Positions 10,237-21,489 of a stretch of DNA of 64,000 nucleotides are shown here, in pieces. A model generated the notes under the pieces. It was not told where the DNA came from. It saw only the letters and a list, made by a program, of their open reading frames with translations, and ran no database searches. How positions within the stretch are numbered: position 1 is the stretch's first letter; every line of letters starts with the position of its first letter. A program made the translations under genes and the position numbers. Source of the DNA: Daedaleopsis sinensis (lineage: Eukaryota > Basidiomycota > Agaricomycetes > Polyporales > Polyporaceae); the NCBI GenBank assembly GCA_033807695.1, contig CM066306.1:1116001-1180000 (forward strand). The letters run 5' to 3'.

Positions 10237-12499
10237 ATGACCCGCGCTCTCGAAACCCCCGACCCCCTCGCCGTCGCCCTCGAACCCCCAGTCAATGAGA
10301 CACCCGCCGAGCGATGGGCTAGGGAACAGGAGGAGGCCCGTGCTCGCAGGGTCAGTGAGCAAATCGACGACCAGATCAAAGCCGAGAAGATGGCCATGAA
10401 GAAGCGGAAGGCCCCCATTAAAGTCCTTCTACTTGGCCAGAGCGAGAGTGGAAAATCGACGACGGTGAAGAGTGAGTGCGCCACCGTAGTTTGCCTTCAG
10501 CCATCTTGACCGCGGCTAGACTTTCAGCTCGCGTACGCATACTCCTCCTTCCTGGCTGAACGGGCAGCATGGCGCGCCGTCATACATCTCAACCTCGTAC
10601 GCTCCATCACATCCATCATGGACACCCTCACGAAAGAACTGTCCGCTACGTTCCCTGGTACGGATCTGAACACACCTCTCGACTCCGAGTTTGACGACGA
10701 GGACGACAATAACGAGGAAGCGATAGACTCCTACTCCTTTCCCCTCACCGAGTCACACCGCGTGCTCCTGCTCCGACTCGCGCCCTTGCGTCACGTACAA
10801 CGCGATCTGGAGCGGACCTTAGGCGCTGCCTCGATGGAAGAAGTCGAGCCAGGGAACGCACATGCAGCCCCATGGTCGAACGCAGTCAAGTCGCGTCCCA
10901 AAGAATTCGCTGTCACCAGCCGTAGCGGGTGGAAGTCCGCTCTCAACCGGGTACGAGGTCTCAAGGGAGACGCGGCGGGTGTGCATGAGGAGAAACAGGG
11001 ATGGGCACGCCAGGTACGCCTCGTCTGATTGGGCGTTGTACGTCACATCTCACAAACTCAATCAGCATTCACATCGACCCTCCGTATCCCGGCTCGCTAA
11101 ATACAGCAGTCAAGAGTCTCCGGAAAGCGAGATTGACATCGAGCATGCAACGGAAGTCATTGCGTCGTGTGCGGATGACATCCATGCGCTATGGACGGAC
11201 GCTGTGGTCAGGGCTGTTCTTGACCGGAGGGGGATGCGCCCGGAAGAAGGGCCTGGGTTGTGCGTTTACCCGCTCGTTTCGCGCGCACAGCACTCTTACC
11301 CGCCCATCTAGCTTCCTGAACGACGTGCAGCGTATAGCCGCGCGAGACTACCAGCCCTCCGACCACGACGTCGTCCGAGCTCGCCTACGGACCATGGGAG
11401 TGCAGGAGCACCGGTTTACGTTCGAGAAAGGCAAGTCCTCGGGAGCAATGCCGTCCGAACGTCGGCTAACGGTAGTTGCGCAGGCTCTGAAATCGGCCAA
11501 GAATGGGTAATTTACGATGTCGGCGGCGCGCGCTCGCTGGTAAGATCCAATTGGTAGAGCTCTTGGCAAACACGATGCTTACAGCACATCGCGCGCGCTC
11601 CCACAGCGGCACGCGTGGTATCCGTATTTCGACGACATCAACGCTATCATCTTCCTCGCGCCCATTAGCTGTTTCGACGAACAGCTGGCAGAGGACAGGA
11701 AGGTGAACCGTCTGCAAGACAGCCTCCTGCTCTGGAAGGCGGTCTGCTCCACCAAGCTTCTCGCGAAGGTGCAGCTCATCCTCGTGAGTGTCTACGCCAG
11801 CTGCATGTGGTCTGCACGGACAGCTGATCACAGTTCTCTGTCTGCGTGATGCAGTTCCTGAATAAGTGCGATCTTCTCCAAAAGAAGCTGGCGCGCGGTG
11901 TGCGAGTCGTAGACTCTATCCCGACGTATACCGACCGAGCGAACGACGCGCCCACGGCCGCAAAATGTGCGTTGTGCCCCGCGTATGATTTGTGCCGCTC
12001 ATATGTCACGGGCTCTGATCCTGGACTACAGATTTCCGCGCGCAATTTAGGGACTCGCTCGATCGCTACTCACCGCAGCAGCGCGGGTTCTACTCCTATC
12101 TCACATCGGTCGTGGTACGTACTCTGTTCCCTCCGTGTTCTCCGATCAGCTCCTACGCGCATTCTGTTGGAGCTTGCGCCCCTTCTGTGGCCGTTAGGCT
12201 GCTTCTCTACCGTCATGGGGCGGCTCTGTGCTGTGCGACCTCTCACGATACCATAGTCCCGGTCTTCTTGCAATTCCTAAGGTTCCGAAATCGCCTAGTT
12301 ACTCCATTGGTACCTTGTCAACAGCTAAGATCGACGCTAACTAGCATTTTCTGTAGGACACTAAAGCGACTGCCATCCAGGTTGCGGCGGGTACGTGGCG
12401 GGCTTGCGTCATTACGATACCACAGATGACTGACGGCTCTATGGTGCAGTGCGTGAAGGGATCCAGCGCAACCACCTTAAGGATGCCGACATCCTCTAG
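10237..12499 (+). CDS. Heterotrimeric G-protein alpha subunit, non-canonical (catalytic Gln replaced by Ala)
   Basis: Exons begin 10237-10471, 10520-11013, 11066-11259, 11312-11430 and 11484-11539, then several more to the stop at 12497-12499. The G motifs are clear: P-loop GQSESGKST at residues 67-75; switch I RARLRTMG, keeping the catalytic Arg and Mg-binding Thr; NKCD; and the C-terminal DTKATAIQVAAVREGIQ helix ending DADIL. Switch II reads DVGGARS where G-alphas have DVGGQRS; codon 11528-11530 (GCG, about residue 363) is Ala. A long acidic insertion follows the P-loop, as in the large basidiomycete-specific G-alpha class. There is no MGxxxS myristoylation start. The intron after 11430 uses a GC donor (GCAAGT). 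The protein should bind GTP and G-beta-gamma, but intrinsic hydrolysis is expected to be weak; that is an inference from the lost Gln. Confidence 0.88.
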
Positions 12500-14540
12500 A
12501 GGCGTCGACCGCCTCGTGCCCCGTCGCCTATCTGTCCCGTTGGATGCCGGACAGAACCCACGTCTTCGCTTCCCGCGTTTCGTCCACATAACGTTACCAC
12601 GGACTGCCCCGCCTCTGCACCTGCAGCCTGAATGTCGTAGTAGGCTCGCGCCTCGCCATGCCATGCCATTCCAATTTCATCACGCCGCTCTCTGCCTACT
12701 GCGCCACTCTTCGCCGAACCATCTCATGAACCAGCCACGTCGGGATATCCGTATACGACCGTCTCGTTTCTCCATCTGTCGCACACCTCGAATTAGCTCT
12801 GCTGTTCTCTTCCGTGCTCAGCGCTCATTCCCACTACCTCTCCCTCGCCACGGACTTCTTCTCAGCATCCCGCCGCGTAGCCATCGCCGTTGCCATTGCA
12901 GCCGCCTTCTCGCCTCCCATACCCCATCTCTGACTGAATTCGTGTACTGCACCCTCCGTCTATTCGCTCACCAACCTGGCATTCGACCCGACAGCCACCC
13001 CTCTCCCTCCGCCATGACCGACTCTCCACTCCTGCCTCCTGCCCTGTACTCACGCGCGAAAATGTGCGTAATGACATCGCAAACCAATCCCCCGCCGCGC
13101 CGCCGTGTCGGCGTGTGCTCACGCTCTCTCTATCTTTATACCGTCACAGACCCGTCCTGGAAATGCCCCATACATTGTGTCGTCTATCGGACATACCTTC
13201 TCCATACTCTCTGCTCCCTCCTCTCTGCCGCTCGAGCATGCTCGCGCCCTTTTCCTTTTAACTATATCCCCTATTTATCTATCCGCTTCTGGTTGTTGCG
13301 TGTAATTTACCTAGTGACTCCTTGCGCGTGCATGGCCGTCGTTGTCGCGCTAGAATCGATCTGCTGCGAGCGCGGATCGCTCCGCCCCTGCTTTCATCGA
13401 GTTTCGTGTGCACGCTCCGAACTGTTGTCCTTATGGGCTGATATGCCTCGTGCACCTACATAATGCGGCTGAATTTACCCTCCTCCTGCTCTCGTGGTTC
13501 ACGGCGATCGTGTTCTCTATGCGAGTCCCGACTTTCCATCAGCTTCTCTCGCCAGCCTTCGCCTTCCTCATCACCAAATGCCACGGCGGACTACTGCTAT
13601 GCACTTGAAATCTTTGTAGTGATTCTTGTGCTACCAATTATGACTGGGGCGCTCGCTCTCCGAGTCGATCCAAGTCAGCAAGCTTCAGCAAGTCACCATC
13701 CGATTAGGCGCTCCGAGGACGCCACAGGATGAGTGTCGAATATGGAAAGCGGCGGCATTGGATCCTAATAGAGCCAAACATCAAAACAAGATGTGGGGCA
13801 GCCTCGCAACACGTCCCGAGGAGGTCACCGACCTCCTCAAACTCAAACTTAGCTTCGACCTGCACGTCAATAGATGCTGGTGTCAACTTCGACTACGCAA
13901 TTTCTGTTCGAGCACCTGGCGAGTCGACGTCGCGAATACCTGAGGACCGGTGCACGAGCGAAGGCACTGCCAACGCCCAACAACCAGGAGCTACGACGAG
14001 GAGATTGATCGAACCCTAGTACGGGAACGCCCTGGGGGACGCGACGATTCCGATTCTGTACGACCACGATGACGCACGGCGGCGGCAGTATTTGTGCCCT
14101 TTGGGATAATCAATCTGTTTTGGACTGATATCACCAGCTGCTTATCCGATACTATGTCTTCATCTAGATACTCACCGAGCTTATTTGAGAACTCTACATC
14201 GATATCGTGCGTCGCAATTTGCCTCCAAGGACGCTTGTACGCTAGGCTACCTATGTAACGTCATCGGAAAGTGAGTACACCGGCGCATCATATTCTTGCA
14301 GATACCTCTACGCTGATCCACGGCGATACTTAGGCTGGCAGAAGCCCTCGCAATAACTTCATCATGTGGACATGAGTATCAACTCCCGTAGATGTACCCA
14401 TCTTGTCCGCAGTTGCGGAACAAGCGCACTGACAGCTACTGACAGGGCCACTACATATATATTGCTCTCGTTCCCACCAACCACTGCCAACTACAGCGTT
14501 GCTTTTCTCCCACGTCGTCCTAGCTACCTGAGCGGTGACC
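12500..14540. other. Sparse region; one gene-like fragment near 13640-14080
   Basis: The first kilobase after the G-alpha stop is pyrimidine-rich and looks like 3' UTR. A long open frame there has low-complexity composition and no recognisable motif. At about 13645-13945 one frame reads like coding sequence (motifs KMWGSLATRPEEV and LKLKLSFDLHVN) but ends in a stop, and plausible continuations need frame changes. It may be a decayed gene or an exon of a gene I could not assemble. Nothing else is supported. Confidence 0.35.
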
Positions 14541-17026
14541 ATGCAGGATCTCTGGACGCTTTACGCGCGCGACGCTGAAGACGATTCTCGTCCCAACCTG
14601 CCGAGAGCGGCGTTAGCGATTGGAACATGTCTTGTACTCATGTGAGCTCGGATGCAATTACTTACCTTCTTTCTCCGAACACAGCGCTTACGTGACTGTA
14701 TTGCTAGGCTGTACGGGCAGGCCCTTCAAGAAGCATACCATTATTTTCGTAGCTATCCAAAGGACGGATACGACTTAAAGGGCTTGGTGAGTCTTCCGCG
14801 CAGTTCCGAGAAATCGAAAAGCGCTAAATGAGCACAGATCGCCGTACTTTTGTGAGTGCTGCGTTTACATTGCAGCTTAGCCTTATATTTGTCGACCTCC
14901 ACCATCTGTCGACGTCCAAACACATACGCAGGCTGTTCGATACCTTCCACACGGTGGCCGTAACGGGTGTCTGGTACGAATATCCCTACAGTGCTGAATC
15001 CTGATGGGGTACAGCCAAGCCTGAGATGATCTCTGTCAGCTATTCGACCCTTCTCGTCGTCTCATCAATGTCTCCTGCTGAGGCTACCACATACATGTAT
15101 AGTTTATGGTGAGGCTCTTGTCCATCGTACCCTTGCCCATGCTGATGTATAACCGTAGGGGATTATGGGTGCGTTCCGGAGCACGTTTGCACCATGACTG
15201 GTCCTGACCTATTGTGTGGGCCCGGCAGCTCATCGCCCCGTCAGCGGTATGCTACTTAAAATATGTGTTGAGGCGACTGATCGACCCGGATGCACATTGC
15301 ACAGGAGGCCACATTGATTCTAAATCATTGGTAAACTTTCCGAAGAACGCTCGTTTCTCTTCTTATCATGCTGAAACCATCCGTACACGTGGACAGTTTC
15401 TTCGCAAGACGAGTGTTCAAATGTCGGTCGTTTCCTTGACTCTCCCGAGCTTGTAACTGATCTCGTGAACAGTGGGGGTCCAGTCACTGGTCTTCAAGGC
15501 CCTTGTGGTGGGTGCCGACCCTTCCCGACAAATTACAATACTAGGTCTGACGAAGGGCTATTCAATGTATGCACGACAGGCTATAACACTGCTTTCCGCC
15601 ACGGGTGAGTGATTAGTGCATGTATATCTTGGTCAGCTTCCTCACCTGGCACACATTTAGGAGCGGTCATCTGTAAGTTATGTGTTCGCGGACCATGATG
15701 CAATCACTCACAAGTAGAATGCTGGGTATCCAAGACAATATCGTGGATGCGTGAGTATTTCTAAATTCCAGGATACGCACATGACGATGAAGCCGGTTGG
15801 CAGGTTTCTGAACAAGCGTCCGGGATCAATAGTAAGTCCTCTACTATAGACTCATTCGTGGCTACGAAATTCTCATGCAGTCCATGCAGGCAGCAATACT
15901 CGCCGTGCTGTCGATATCGCTACTCCTGGACGTTGCGCTCACTATTAAGCTCGTGTTGTACCTTCGGAGGAGCCGTACTGGGATACGAAGGTTGGAGATG
16001 CCATCCAAAACATTAAGTACCGAGTTGACGCCCTCAGCAGCACCGACAACATCATCAACAGGCTGGTGTCCTTCTCCATCAACACGGGTGAGGCGTAACG
16101 TTCTGAACGGATCAGTCTCCACTGATCGCTGACAGTACCATCGCTAGGACTCCTCACCGGGTTCGTGCATCCCTGAGTTCCTCCTGCCATCCCACTTCGA
16201 CTGAACCGTGTCGATACTAGCATCCTCACGATCTGCCCTATCATCCTGGTACGAATGCGCCCACGACGTTCAGCAGCCTTCCGGTGATACATGTCTGACT
16301 TCCGCACAGCTGGTCGCCTCCCCATTACACCTCATCTACTACCCGGTGTCTGCGATCCTTGCTCCAGGTAAGCACACCGATTCCTCTCACCTTATTTCAA
16401 CGGGCGAACCTGACGCGGTCAAAGTTCACACGAGCGTCGTCCTTGCTGCGTACGTCTCCCTCATTCCACCCTGACGCAGCAGCTGACATACCAATTTATC
16501 CCGTCCGTATATTGCAAATGGGCAAATGGCAAACGTGTCTCTGCACATCGCGTAACCCCGCCGCAGCGTGAACTCGCGCCGGTCGCTCGTGGACAGAGGC
16601 TCGCAGGGCGTCGAGCTCCGCAGCTTCGACCTCGACATCGCGCCCCGCCCCGAGCACCGCGAGAGCACCTCGATCAGGTTCGCGACACGCTCGAGCTCTC
16701 CGGTGAGTACACCCAGGCTGCCGCTGCCTTAATGTGCCCACGTCTAGAGTCGGCATAAATGACGACAAGCACACTGACGCAACGCGACGCACTCCAGACA
16801 TCCGATCCCGTCGCGACGCGGTTCTCCCTAGGGCCCGAGCCTGGGGTGCAGATCCTCCTGGGGCCGATGGACGACGACGAGGTAAGCCTATGCACTTTCA
16901 GCACGCGACGTGCATTCCTCTCGGTGTTCGCGCTGTGCACGAGCATGAATTTGACCAACTCATGCCGTGTTACTCTTAGGATGCGCGATCAGTCGACAAG
17001 AGCAAAAGCGGGGCGCGAGCGGTCTA
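14541..17026 (+). CDS. DUF6534-like seven-TM membrane protein
   Basis: Many short exons run from ATG 14541 to TAG 17024-17026. Readable pieces follow the order of the large basidiomycete DUF6534 family. They are: a first helix (ALAIGTCLVLM / LYGQALQEAYHYFRSYPKD); helix 2 with LSLIFVDLHHLSTS; a middle STLLVVSSMSPAEATTYMYS block; an AILAVLSISLLLDVALTIKL helix followed by YLRRSRTGIRR; FSINTG / LLTG / ILTICPIIL; and SPLHLIYYPVSAILAP. A VNSRRSL remnant of the usual NSxLaxLNSR motif comes next, then a hydrophilic tail that I could join in phase to the stop (SSPTSDP..., MDDDE, DARSVDKSKS). Function of the family is unknown. Several exon borders between 14950 and 15850 and at 16370-16580 are unresolved, so local damage cannot be ruled out. 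Confidence 0.6.
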
Positions 17027-18188
17027 GCACGCAATCGTGCATCAGAAGAGCGCAACCACTTGGACTCAGAGGTAACGCTGCCGCAACTTCTGTGCTGCGC
17101 CCCGGCTGGGCGAGTCGCGGACTATTGTACAGTACGTATACTTTATGTAGACGTATAGCTATGTAAGCGAGCCCTGCGGGTCTCGCGTGTTCGCGCTCGT
17201 CGCGTTGCACCGTCTCGCCATAAACACGAACTCCTCCTCGCGCAGTCCGGGCGCTGGCGCAGGTCATAGCGTTTGACGGTACGACTTGGCAAGAGAACAC
17301 TTGCAGTCGCGTCCTCTCTCCAGATTGCGGGCGCCCGCAAGTCATAACGGTTCTTAGGAGCAAGATCGTTTCGGCGTCTAAACTTCTTTCTACAGAACTA
17401 TCATCGACTCTGCTGGAGACTCGCTCAACTCGTTATCTCTAGGCGTGGGTACTCAAATTTACTAGTCTATTGTTCATTTCACCTGTGAACGTCGTAGATC
17501 AAGGGTTTCGCCGCTGAGGCGCAACACCATCAGTGACCATCACCAGTCGGAACACGTCTCTCGTTGCGACTGAACACACTCCGGGCCTCCTCCTCTGTCG
17601 ACGCTATGGCAAGTCTCCAAACACAAGCACAAGAGTCGCCCTCCTCAGCGGTACACCCTGGATGTCGAAACTTTTCGTCATCCCGAAGTTGATGAATCGA
17701 ATCCTCCGCACAAAACGGTATGTCGTGATGTTGTTGTTCACTGTTCGCCTGGAATGTCAAAACAACTGACGATGAGCTTCCCATTTACCCTACGGTCGGC
17801 TACTATGGCCCCTCGTCCTCGGGGCGCAACCTTAGCATTACCATCATCTAAAAACATGGTCGGCCCGGGGTGCAGTGCAGCCCTCGTTGACATGGCTGCT
17901 TTCATTCTGTCGGAACATTTGCGTGGTAGGTCGTGGTCAGCTTAGTTCTCCGGTCGAAACCACAACAATCAACAGCGCAGGACCGGGCCAAACTCATTCC
18001 CTATGCAAAGGTAGACTCGGTGTCTATGACTGGCATGCTAGATCACTAAGAGAGCAGAATCAAGACTGTATATTCATATCAGAAGCACGCATAGCAAGCA
18101 AGAGTCCGGGGAGTACAACGACATCGATATCACGGCCACGAACAGTTCCGAAAGCAGGCCGCCTGTAGCATGCACGCCTCTATGCAGC
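17027..18188. other. Intergenic, no supported gene
   Basis: Only short ORFs in conflicting frames. A segment near 17610-17720 (STRVALLSGTPWMSKLFVIPK) reads smoothly but matches nothing I recognise. No RNA gene or repeat seen. Confidence 0.5.
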
Positions 18189-18644
18189 CTAAGGCTTGGC
18201 AGCAGCAGCCGCGGTGGTGGTGACAGTCTTCGTCGACGTCGCGGTCTTCGTGCCCGTGGTCGTCGTGAACTGCGTCACGGTCGCGCTGCGCGTGCTCGTC
18301 GACGTCACTGTCGTCGTCTTCACGACGGGCTTCCCCGTGACCGTCGTGGTGGTCTTGATGGTGCTCGTCGTCTTCGCAGTCGCGGTGCGCGGGACCGTCG
18401 AGGTGCTCGTGATGGTGCTCGTGCCCGTAGTGCGGGTCACGGTTTCGACGGTTGTCGTGGTCGTCGTAGACGCGGCGGCGGCGGCGCGGACCATGGCGTG
18501 GGGGTGACGGACATCTGGAGACGTGCGACTTTGGTGAGCAGAACTATTGCGGTCTGGAGCACCGGAGGACGACTTACCTTGAGCCTGCACAGCGCCCGCG
18601 ACGGCGACCACAGCGAGAAGAGCGATGAACTTGGATGCGTACAT
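18189..18644 (-). CDS. Small secreted Thr-rich protein
   Basis: The N-terminus is a clear signal peptide (MYASKFIALLAVVAVAGAVQAQ). After that comes an Ala run and a long Thr/Val/Ser-rich tract (TTTTVET, STSTVPRTATAKT, TKTVTTT) ending in Ala/Lys. A 66-nt GTAAGT..CCAG segment right after the signal peptide keeps the frame and is probably an intron, giving AQ-DVRHPHAMVR. A TATA box lies about 100 bp upstream. The tract should be heavily O-mannosylated and extended; a cell-wall or surface role is inferred. No GPI tail or catalytic domain is visible. It is divergent from, and related in C-terminal composition to, the gene at 19288. Confidence 0.72.
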   Translation of the reverse strand: MYASKFIALLAVVAVAGAVQAQGKSSSGAPDRNSSAHQSRTSPDVRHPHAMVRAAAAASTTTTTTVETVTRTTGTSTITSTSTVPRTATAKTTSTIKTTTTVTGKPVVKTTTVTSTSTRSATVTQFTTTTGTKTATSTKTVTTTAAAAAKP

Positions 18645-18744
18645 TGTGTGTATGTGATGGAAGAAGAGCTAAAGGGCTGGAGTACGTGTGAGTCCTCTAA
18701 AGCTGATAGAAAGTGGGGAAGGTGAGTAGCCGACTCTGTGCACG

Positions 18745-18751
18745 TTTTATA
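18745..18751 (-). promoter_or_regulatory. Probable TATA box of the 18189-18644 gene
   Basis: TATAAAA on the minus strand, about 100 bp upstream of the ATG at 18644. Confidence 0.5.
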
Positions 18752-19175
18752 CGCGCCGTCTCGCTCATGGAGGCTGGCACTCCGTTTCTAGTGCTAGACA
18801 GTGCACGAAATGGAGAATCCTGCGCAGCACCGTGAAGGACTCGGGCCTGAATCGACGCGGTGGGGGCGGACATGTCGTGAGCTGTCGTCGGAAGTCATAG
18901 ATGCGACCACGTCGAACTCATCGTGCAAGTAGGTCTCGCGCACGGACCTACTGTATGTGTGGCTCAGATTGAACTACAAGTTGTGACAGGTGCAGTCAGC
19001 ATTACTGTATACGGTTGTGCACGACCTCCAGGCTCGCTGCGATGTTTTCTTCCTTCAGACTGGTTCGCAACATCAGCTGACAGCACAGCAGGGAAGTACC
19101 TCTCATTGGGCTGCTGAGTACCAGTGACAGTACTGCCAGCCACAATCTACTGGGACTCGGGAGAGCCGCAAACGG

Positions 19176-19182
19176 TATATAA
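19176..19182 (+). promoter_or_regulatory. Probable TATA box of the 19288 gene
   Basis: TATATAA about 110 bp upstream of the ATG at 19288, in an otherwise GC-rich promoter. Confidence 0.55.
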
Positions 19183-19287
19183 GGCTTCATCCGGCCTCTC
19201 CCATTCCTCACCTCAATTCGTACCATCCAACAACTTCCACCTGCATCTACCTCTCTCTAGCTCTTAAACATCTCAAGCATCTACACA

Positions 19288-20181
19288 ATGATTGCTCCCA
19301 AGTTCGCCGTGTTCGTGGTTGCCTGTGTTCTCGCCTCCGGCGGTGTCAGCGCTAACGGTCAGTATCGCTGCCCTGACATACATGCGGACAATGACACTGA
19401 CGCATTATCCTCATCCTCAGCCGTCCCAGGTCAAGCGGGCCAGGCCGTGGGCCACCCGGCGCCGGCGGCCAGCACCGCGCTCGCATTCGCCGCTGGCCCC
19501 GCAGGAAAGCGGGCGGACGGCGATCCCTCGTCAAGCGATCCCTCGTCCGGCGATTCGTCTTCTACCTCCTCCGGCGATCCCTCATCTGGCGATTCGTCTT
19601 CCACCTCGTCGGGCGATCCCTCGTCGAGCGATCCCTCGTCGGGCGATCCCTCGTCGGGCGATTCCTCCTCTGGCTCGTCTGGGGATACCTCTTCTGGAGA
19701 TACCTCCTCCGGCGATTCGTCTACAGGCTCCTCAGGCGATCCCTCCTCTAGCGACCCGTCTTCCGGCGATTCATCTTCCGGCGATTCGCCTGCTGCTGGC
19801 GATGGCTCTTCCGGTGACGGCTCCGACGACTCGGGGGACTCGGGCGACGCTGACCCCGGCTCAAGCGGCGACGACACCGGCGCGGCCGAGACCTCCACCG
19901 TCACCGTCACCTCCACGTCGACCGTGCCCGTGCGGGCGACGGTCACGACGACGCGCACGGTGACGTCGACCACCACGAGCACCTCGACCTTGCTTGTCAC
20001 GAGCACGATCAAGGCGACGACGACGCCCACGACGACGGCGACGCGCACGAACGTCGTGTTCGTCAATCAGACCGCCACCGTCCCCGTCACGCGCACGGCG
20101 ACGACGACGACCACCACGGTGAAGACGAACACGGTCACTGTCACTCCGAAGGCTGCGAAGACGACTGCTGCGGCCACGTAG
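19288..20181 (+). CDS. Secreted SSGD-repeat and Thr-rich protein
   Basis: An N-terminal signal peptide (MIAPKFAVFVVACVLASGGVSA) is followed by an in-frame GTCAGT..TCAG segment (about 19358-19420) that is probably an intron. The mature part has an Ala-rich stretch and a possible Kex2-type KR site (GKRADGD). A repeat tract at about 19530-19870 is built from Asp-Pro-Ser-Ser and Ser-Ser-Gly-Asp units. The last ~100 residues are a Thr/Val tract (STVTVTSTSTVPVRATV) ending TPKAAKTTAAAT. This tail matches the style of the divergent neighbour and of a decayed copy at 20450-20570. The acidic repeats look intrinsically disordered and may bind cations; adhesion or wall function is only inferred. Confidence 0.75.
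   Translation: MIAPKFAVFVVACVLASGGVSANGQYRCPDIHADNDTDALSSSSAVPGQAGQAVGHPAPAASTALAFAAGPAGKRADGDPSSSDPSSGDSSSTSSGDPSSGDSSSTSSGDPSSSDPSSGDPSSGDSSSGSSGDTSSGDTSSGDSSTGSSGDPSSSDPSSGDSSSGDSPAAGDGSSGDGSDDSGDSGDADPGSSGDDTGAAETSTVTVTSTSTVPVRATVTTTRTVTSTTTSTSTLLVTSTIKATTTPTTTATRTNVVFVNQTATVPVTRTATTTTTTVKTNTVTVTPKAAKTTAAAT
19530..19870 (+). repeat. Coding minisatellite of SSGD/DPSS units
   Basis: Repeats of roughly 12-18 nt (GGCGATCCCTCGTC variants) encode Ser-Ser-Gly-Asp and Asp-Pro-Ser-Ser. Copies differ at third positions, so the array is not freshly expanded, but its length may vary between strains. Confidence 0.8.
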
Positions 20182-20449
20182 AGGATGGGCACTAGCATAC
20201 TTTGTGGCTCTGAGTCTCGGCTGAGTTGGGACTTGTATTCTATCATGGACATCTGCTGTGATCCTGCCGTTCTCAAATATCGTTATTCAATATGAATGCT
20301 CGCTGCGATTCTTTTGCTCGCCCTCGCTGCTTTGGCTTGCCAAACGGAAATCCTGGACTGCCGTGAGTTGGCGCGACGTTGGGAAAGACTGCATCGGTCA
20401 GGAAAGCATTGCAAAGAATCAGATTGATATTCACCTTTGCTACCACACG

Positions 20450-20570
20450 AACGTGGTGAAAACGGCCATCGTCCCGGTTGTCACGCGCGCGCCGAGACGA
20501 CACCATGCCGCCCGTGAAGACGAACACGGTCACCGCGACTCTGGCTGCTGCCAAGACGAAAGCTGCGTAG
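20450..20570 (+). pseudogene. Decayed copy of the Thr-rich protein C-terminal end
   Basis: Bases 20450-20570 align with 20050-20181 of the preceding gene. Shared blocks include AACGTsGTG, GTCACGCGC, and an exact GTGAAGACGAACACGGTCAC (20514 and 20119), then a similar GCC-AAG-ACG end with a TAG stop. Between the blocks the Thr-codon tract is lost or altered and the frame is broken. It has no start or signal peptide, so it looks like a relic of a tandem 3' duplication. Confidence 0.6.
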
Positions 20571-21489
20571 TCGACTAGATGCCTATAGCTGGCTGGTGGG
20601 GTCTCGGCTCCCACTCGATTCTTCTGTTTTATACTATTGTCATTGCAAGTCCTTCGAACATTGAATCGTACCTGCTTTCTCGGACTTGGCTCAGACTGCC
20701 GAGGCCGCACTGTCAACGCACAAAGACGAGCCGAGTCCCCGCGTTCAACTTTTTAACGGCCGGATCGCGGCTACTGATTATGACCGCTCACTAGTCGCTA
20801 GATCAAGGGCATTCCCTGGCCGCAGTTCTGGTCGCTTGGCGAATTTTCGGGGTTGCTGCGCCCTGGACCGGGGACGCACGGTTATGCCTGGCGAGGCAAG
20901 CGGTTTGCAATGCGCTGCCGTGGGATGAGAACGTTCTTACAAAACGTCCTGAGGTGAGATTCGCCTTGTTCTCCGCGCGAGACGACATTCGCAGCCGTAC
21001 GTACCTCGCTCACTTGGCTGGAGGAAGAAGCTGGCGTCGTTGTATGCCTAGTCACTACCTAGTAATCGGACTTAGTCGAAAAATTTAACCACTACACACA
21101 AAGTGCAGGCGGCGGGCGAGCGATTCAACGTTCTATTCCATCGACCGGCTACCGTGGGATGCTCCACGGTGACGTCATTGTCACTGATCTGGCCAGAATT
21201 CAATGGCATCAGTTAGAGCTTGTATGCACAGTCGCCTTGCCACGCGTCCCGGTATATACACCCACTCCATGTCCTCCTCTTCCCCGTGGTCCTCCTGACT
21301 CCTCTCGACGACCTCCAAACGCCGTCCTCGCGTCTACCTCGACTGTCGTCTGGGCCTACGGTTGTCGTTTCATTCGACCGTCGTCCGCTCTCGCCCATTC
21401 TCCAGTGCACTCGACTGGGAGTTGTTACGCTGCATTTCCTCCTCAGGATAATTCTCCTAGGTCCCCTAGGTGTACTACTAGCACGGCTC
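20571..21489. other. Intergenic, no supported gene
   Basis: Short ORFs only. TATATA near 21251 could serve the downstream membrane protein. A longer upstream frame running from 21220 into the fucosyltransferase-like gene probably represents its 5' leader. Confidence 0.5.

Larger units (their letters stand above)
18645..19287. other. Divergent promoter region between two Thr-rich secreted genes
   Basis: About 640 bp separate the two start codons. A TATA element faces each gene (18745-18751 minus, 19176-19182 plus). No ORF of note. Confidence 0.55.

Noticed and set aside
12426..13463. 345-residue open frame after the G-alpha gene
   Set aside because: It overlaps the last G-alpha exon in another frame, has pyrimidine-rich low-complexity composition and no motif. 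Best explained as 3' UTR.
17533..17769. 78-residue plus-strand ORF
   Set aside because: Overlapped by an equally long minus ORF; neither has a domain or splice context.
19431..20066. 211-residue minus-strand ORF opposite the SSGD gene
   Set aside because: It is the antisense shadow of the repeat and Thr tract; it has no start context or independent motif.
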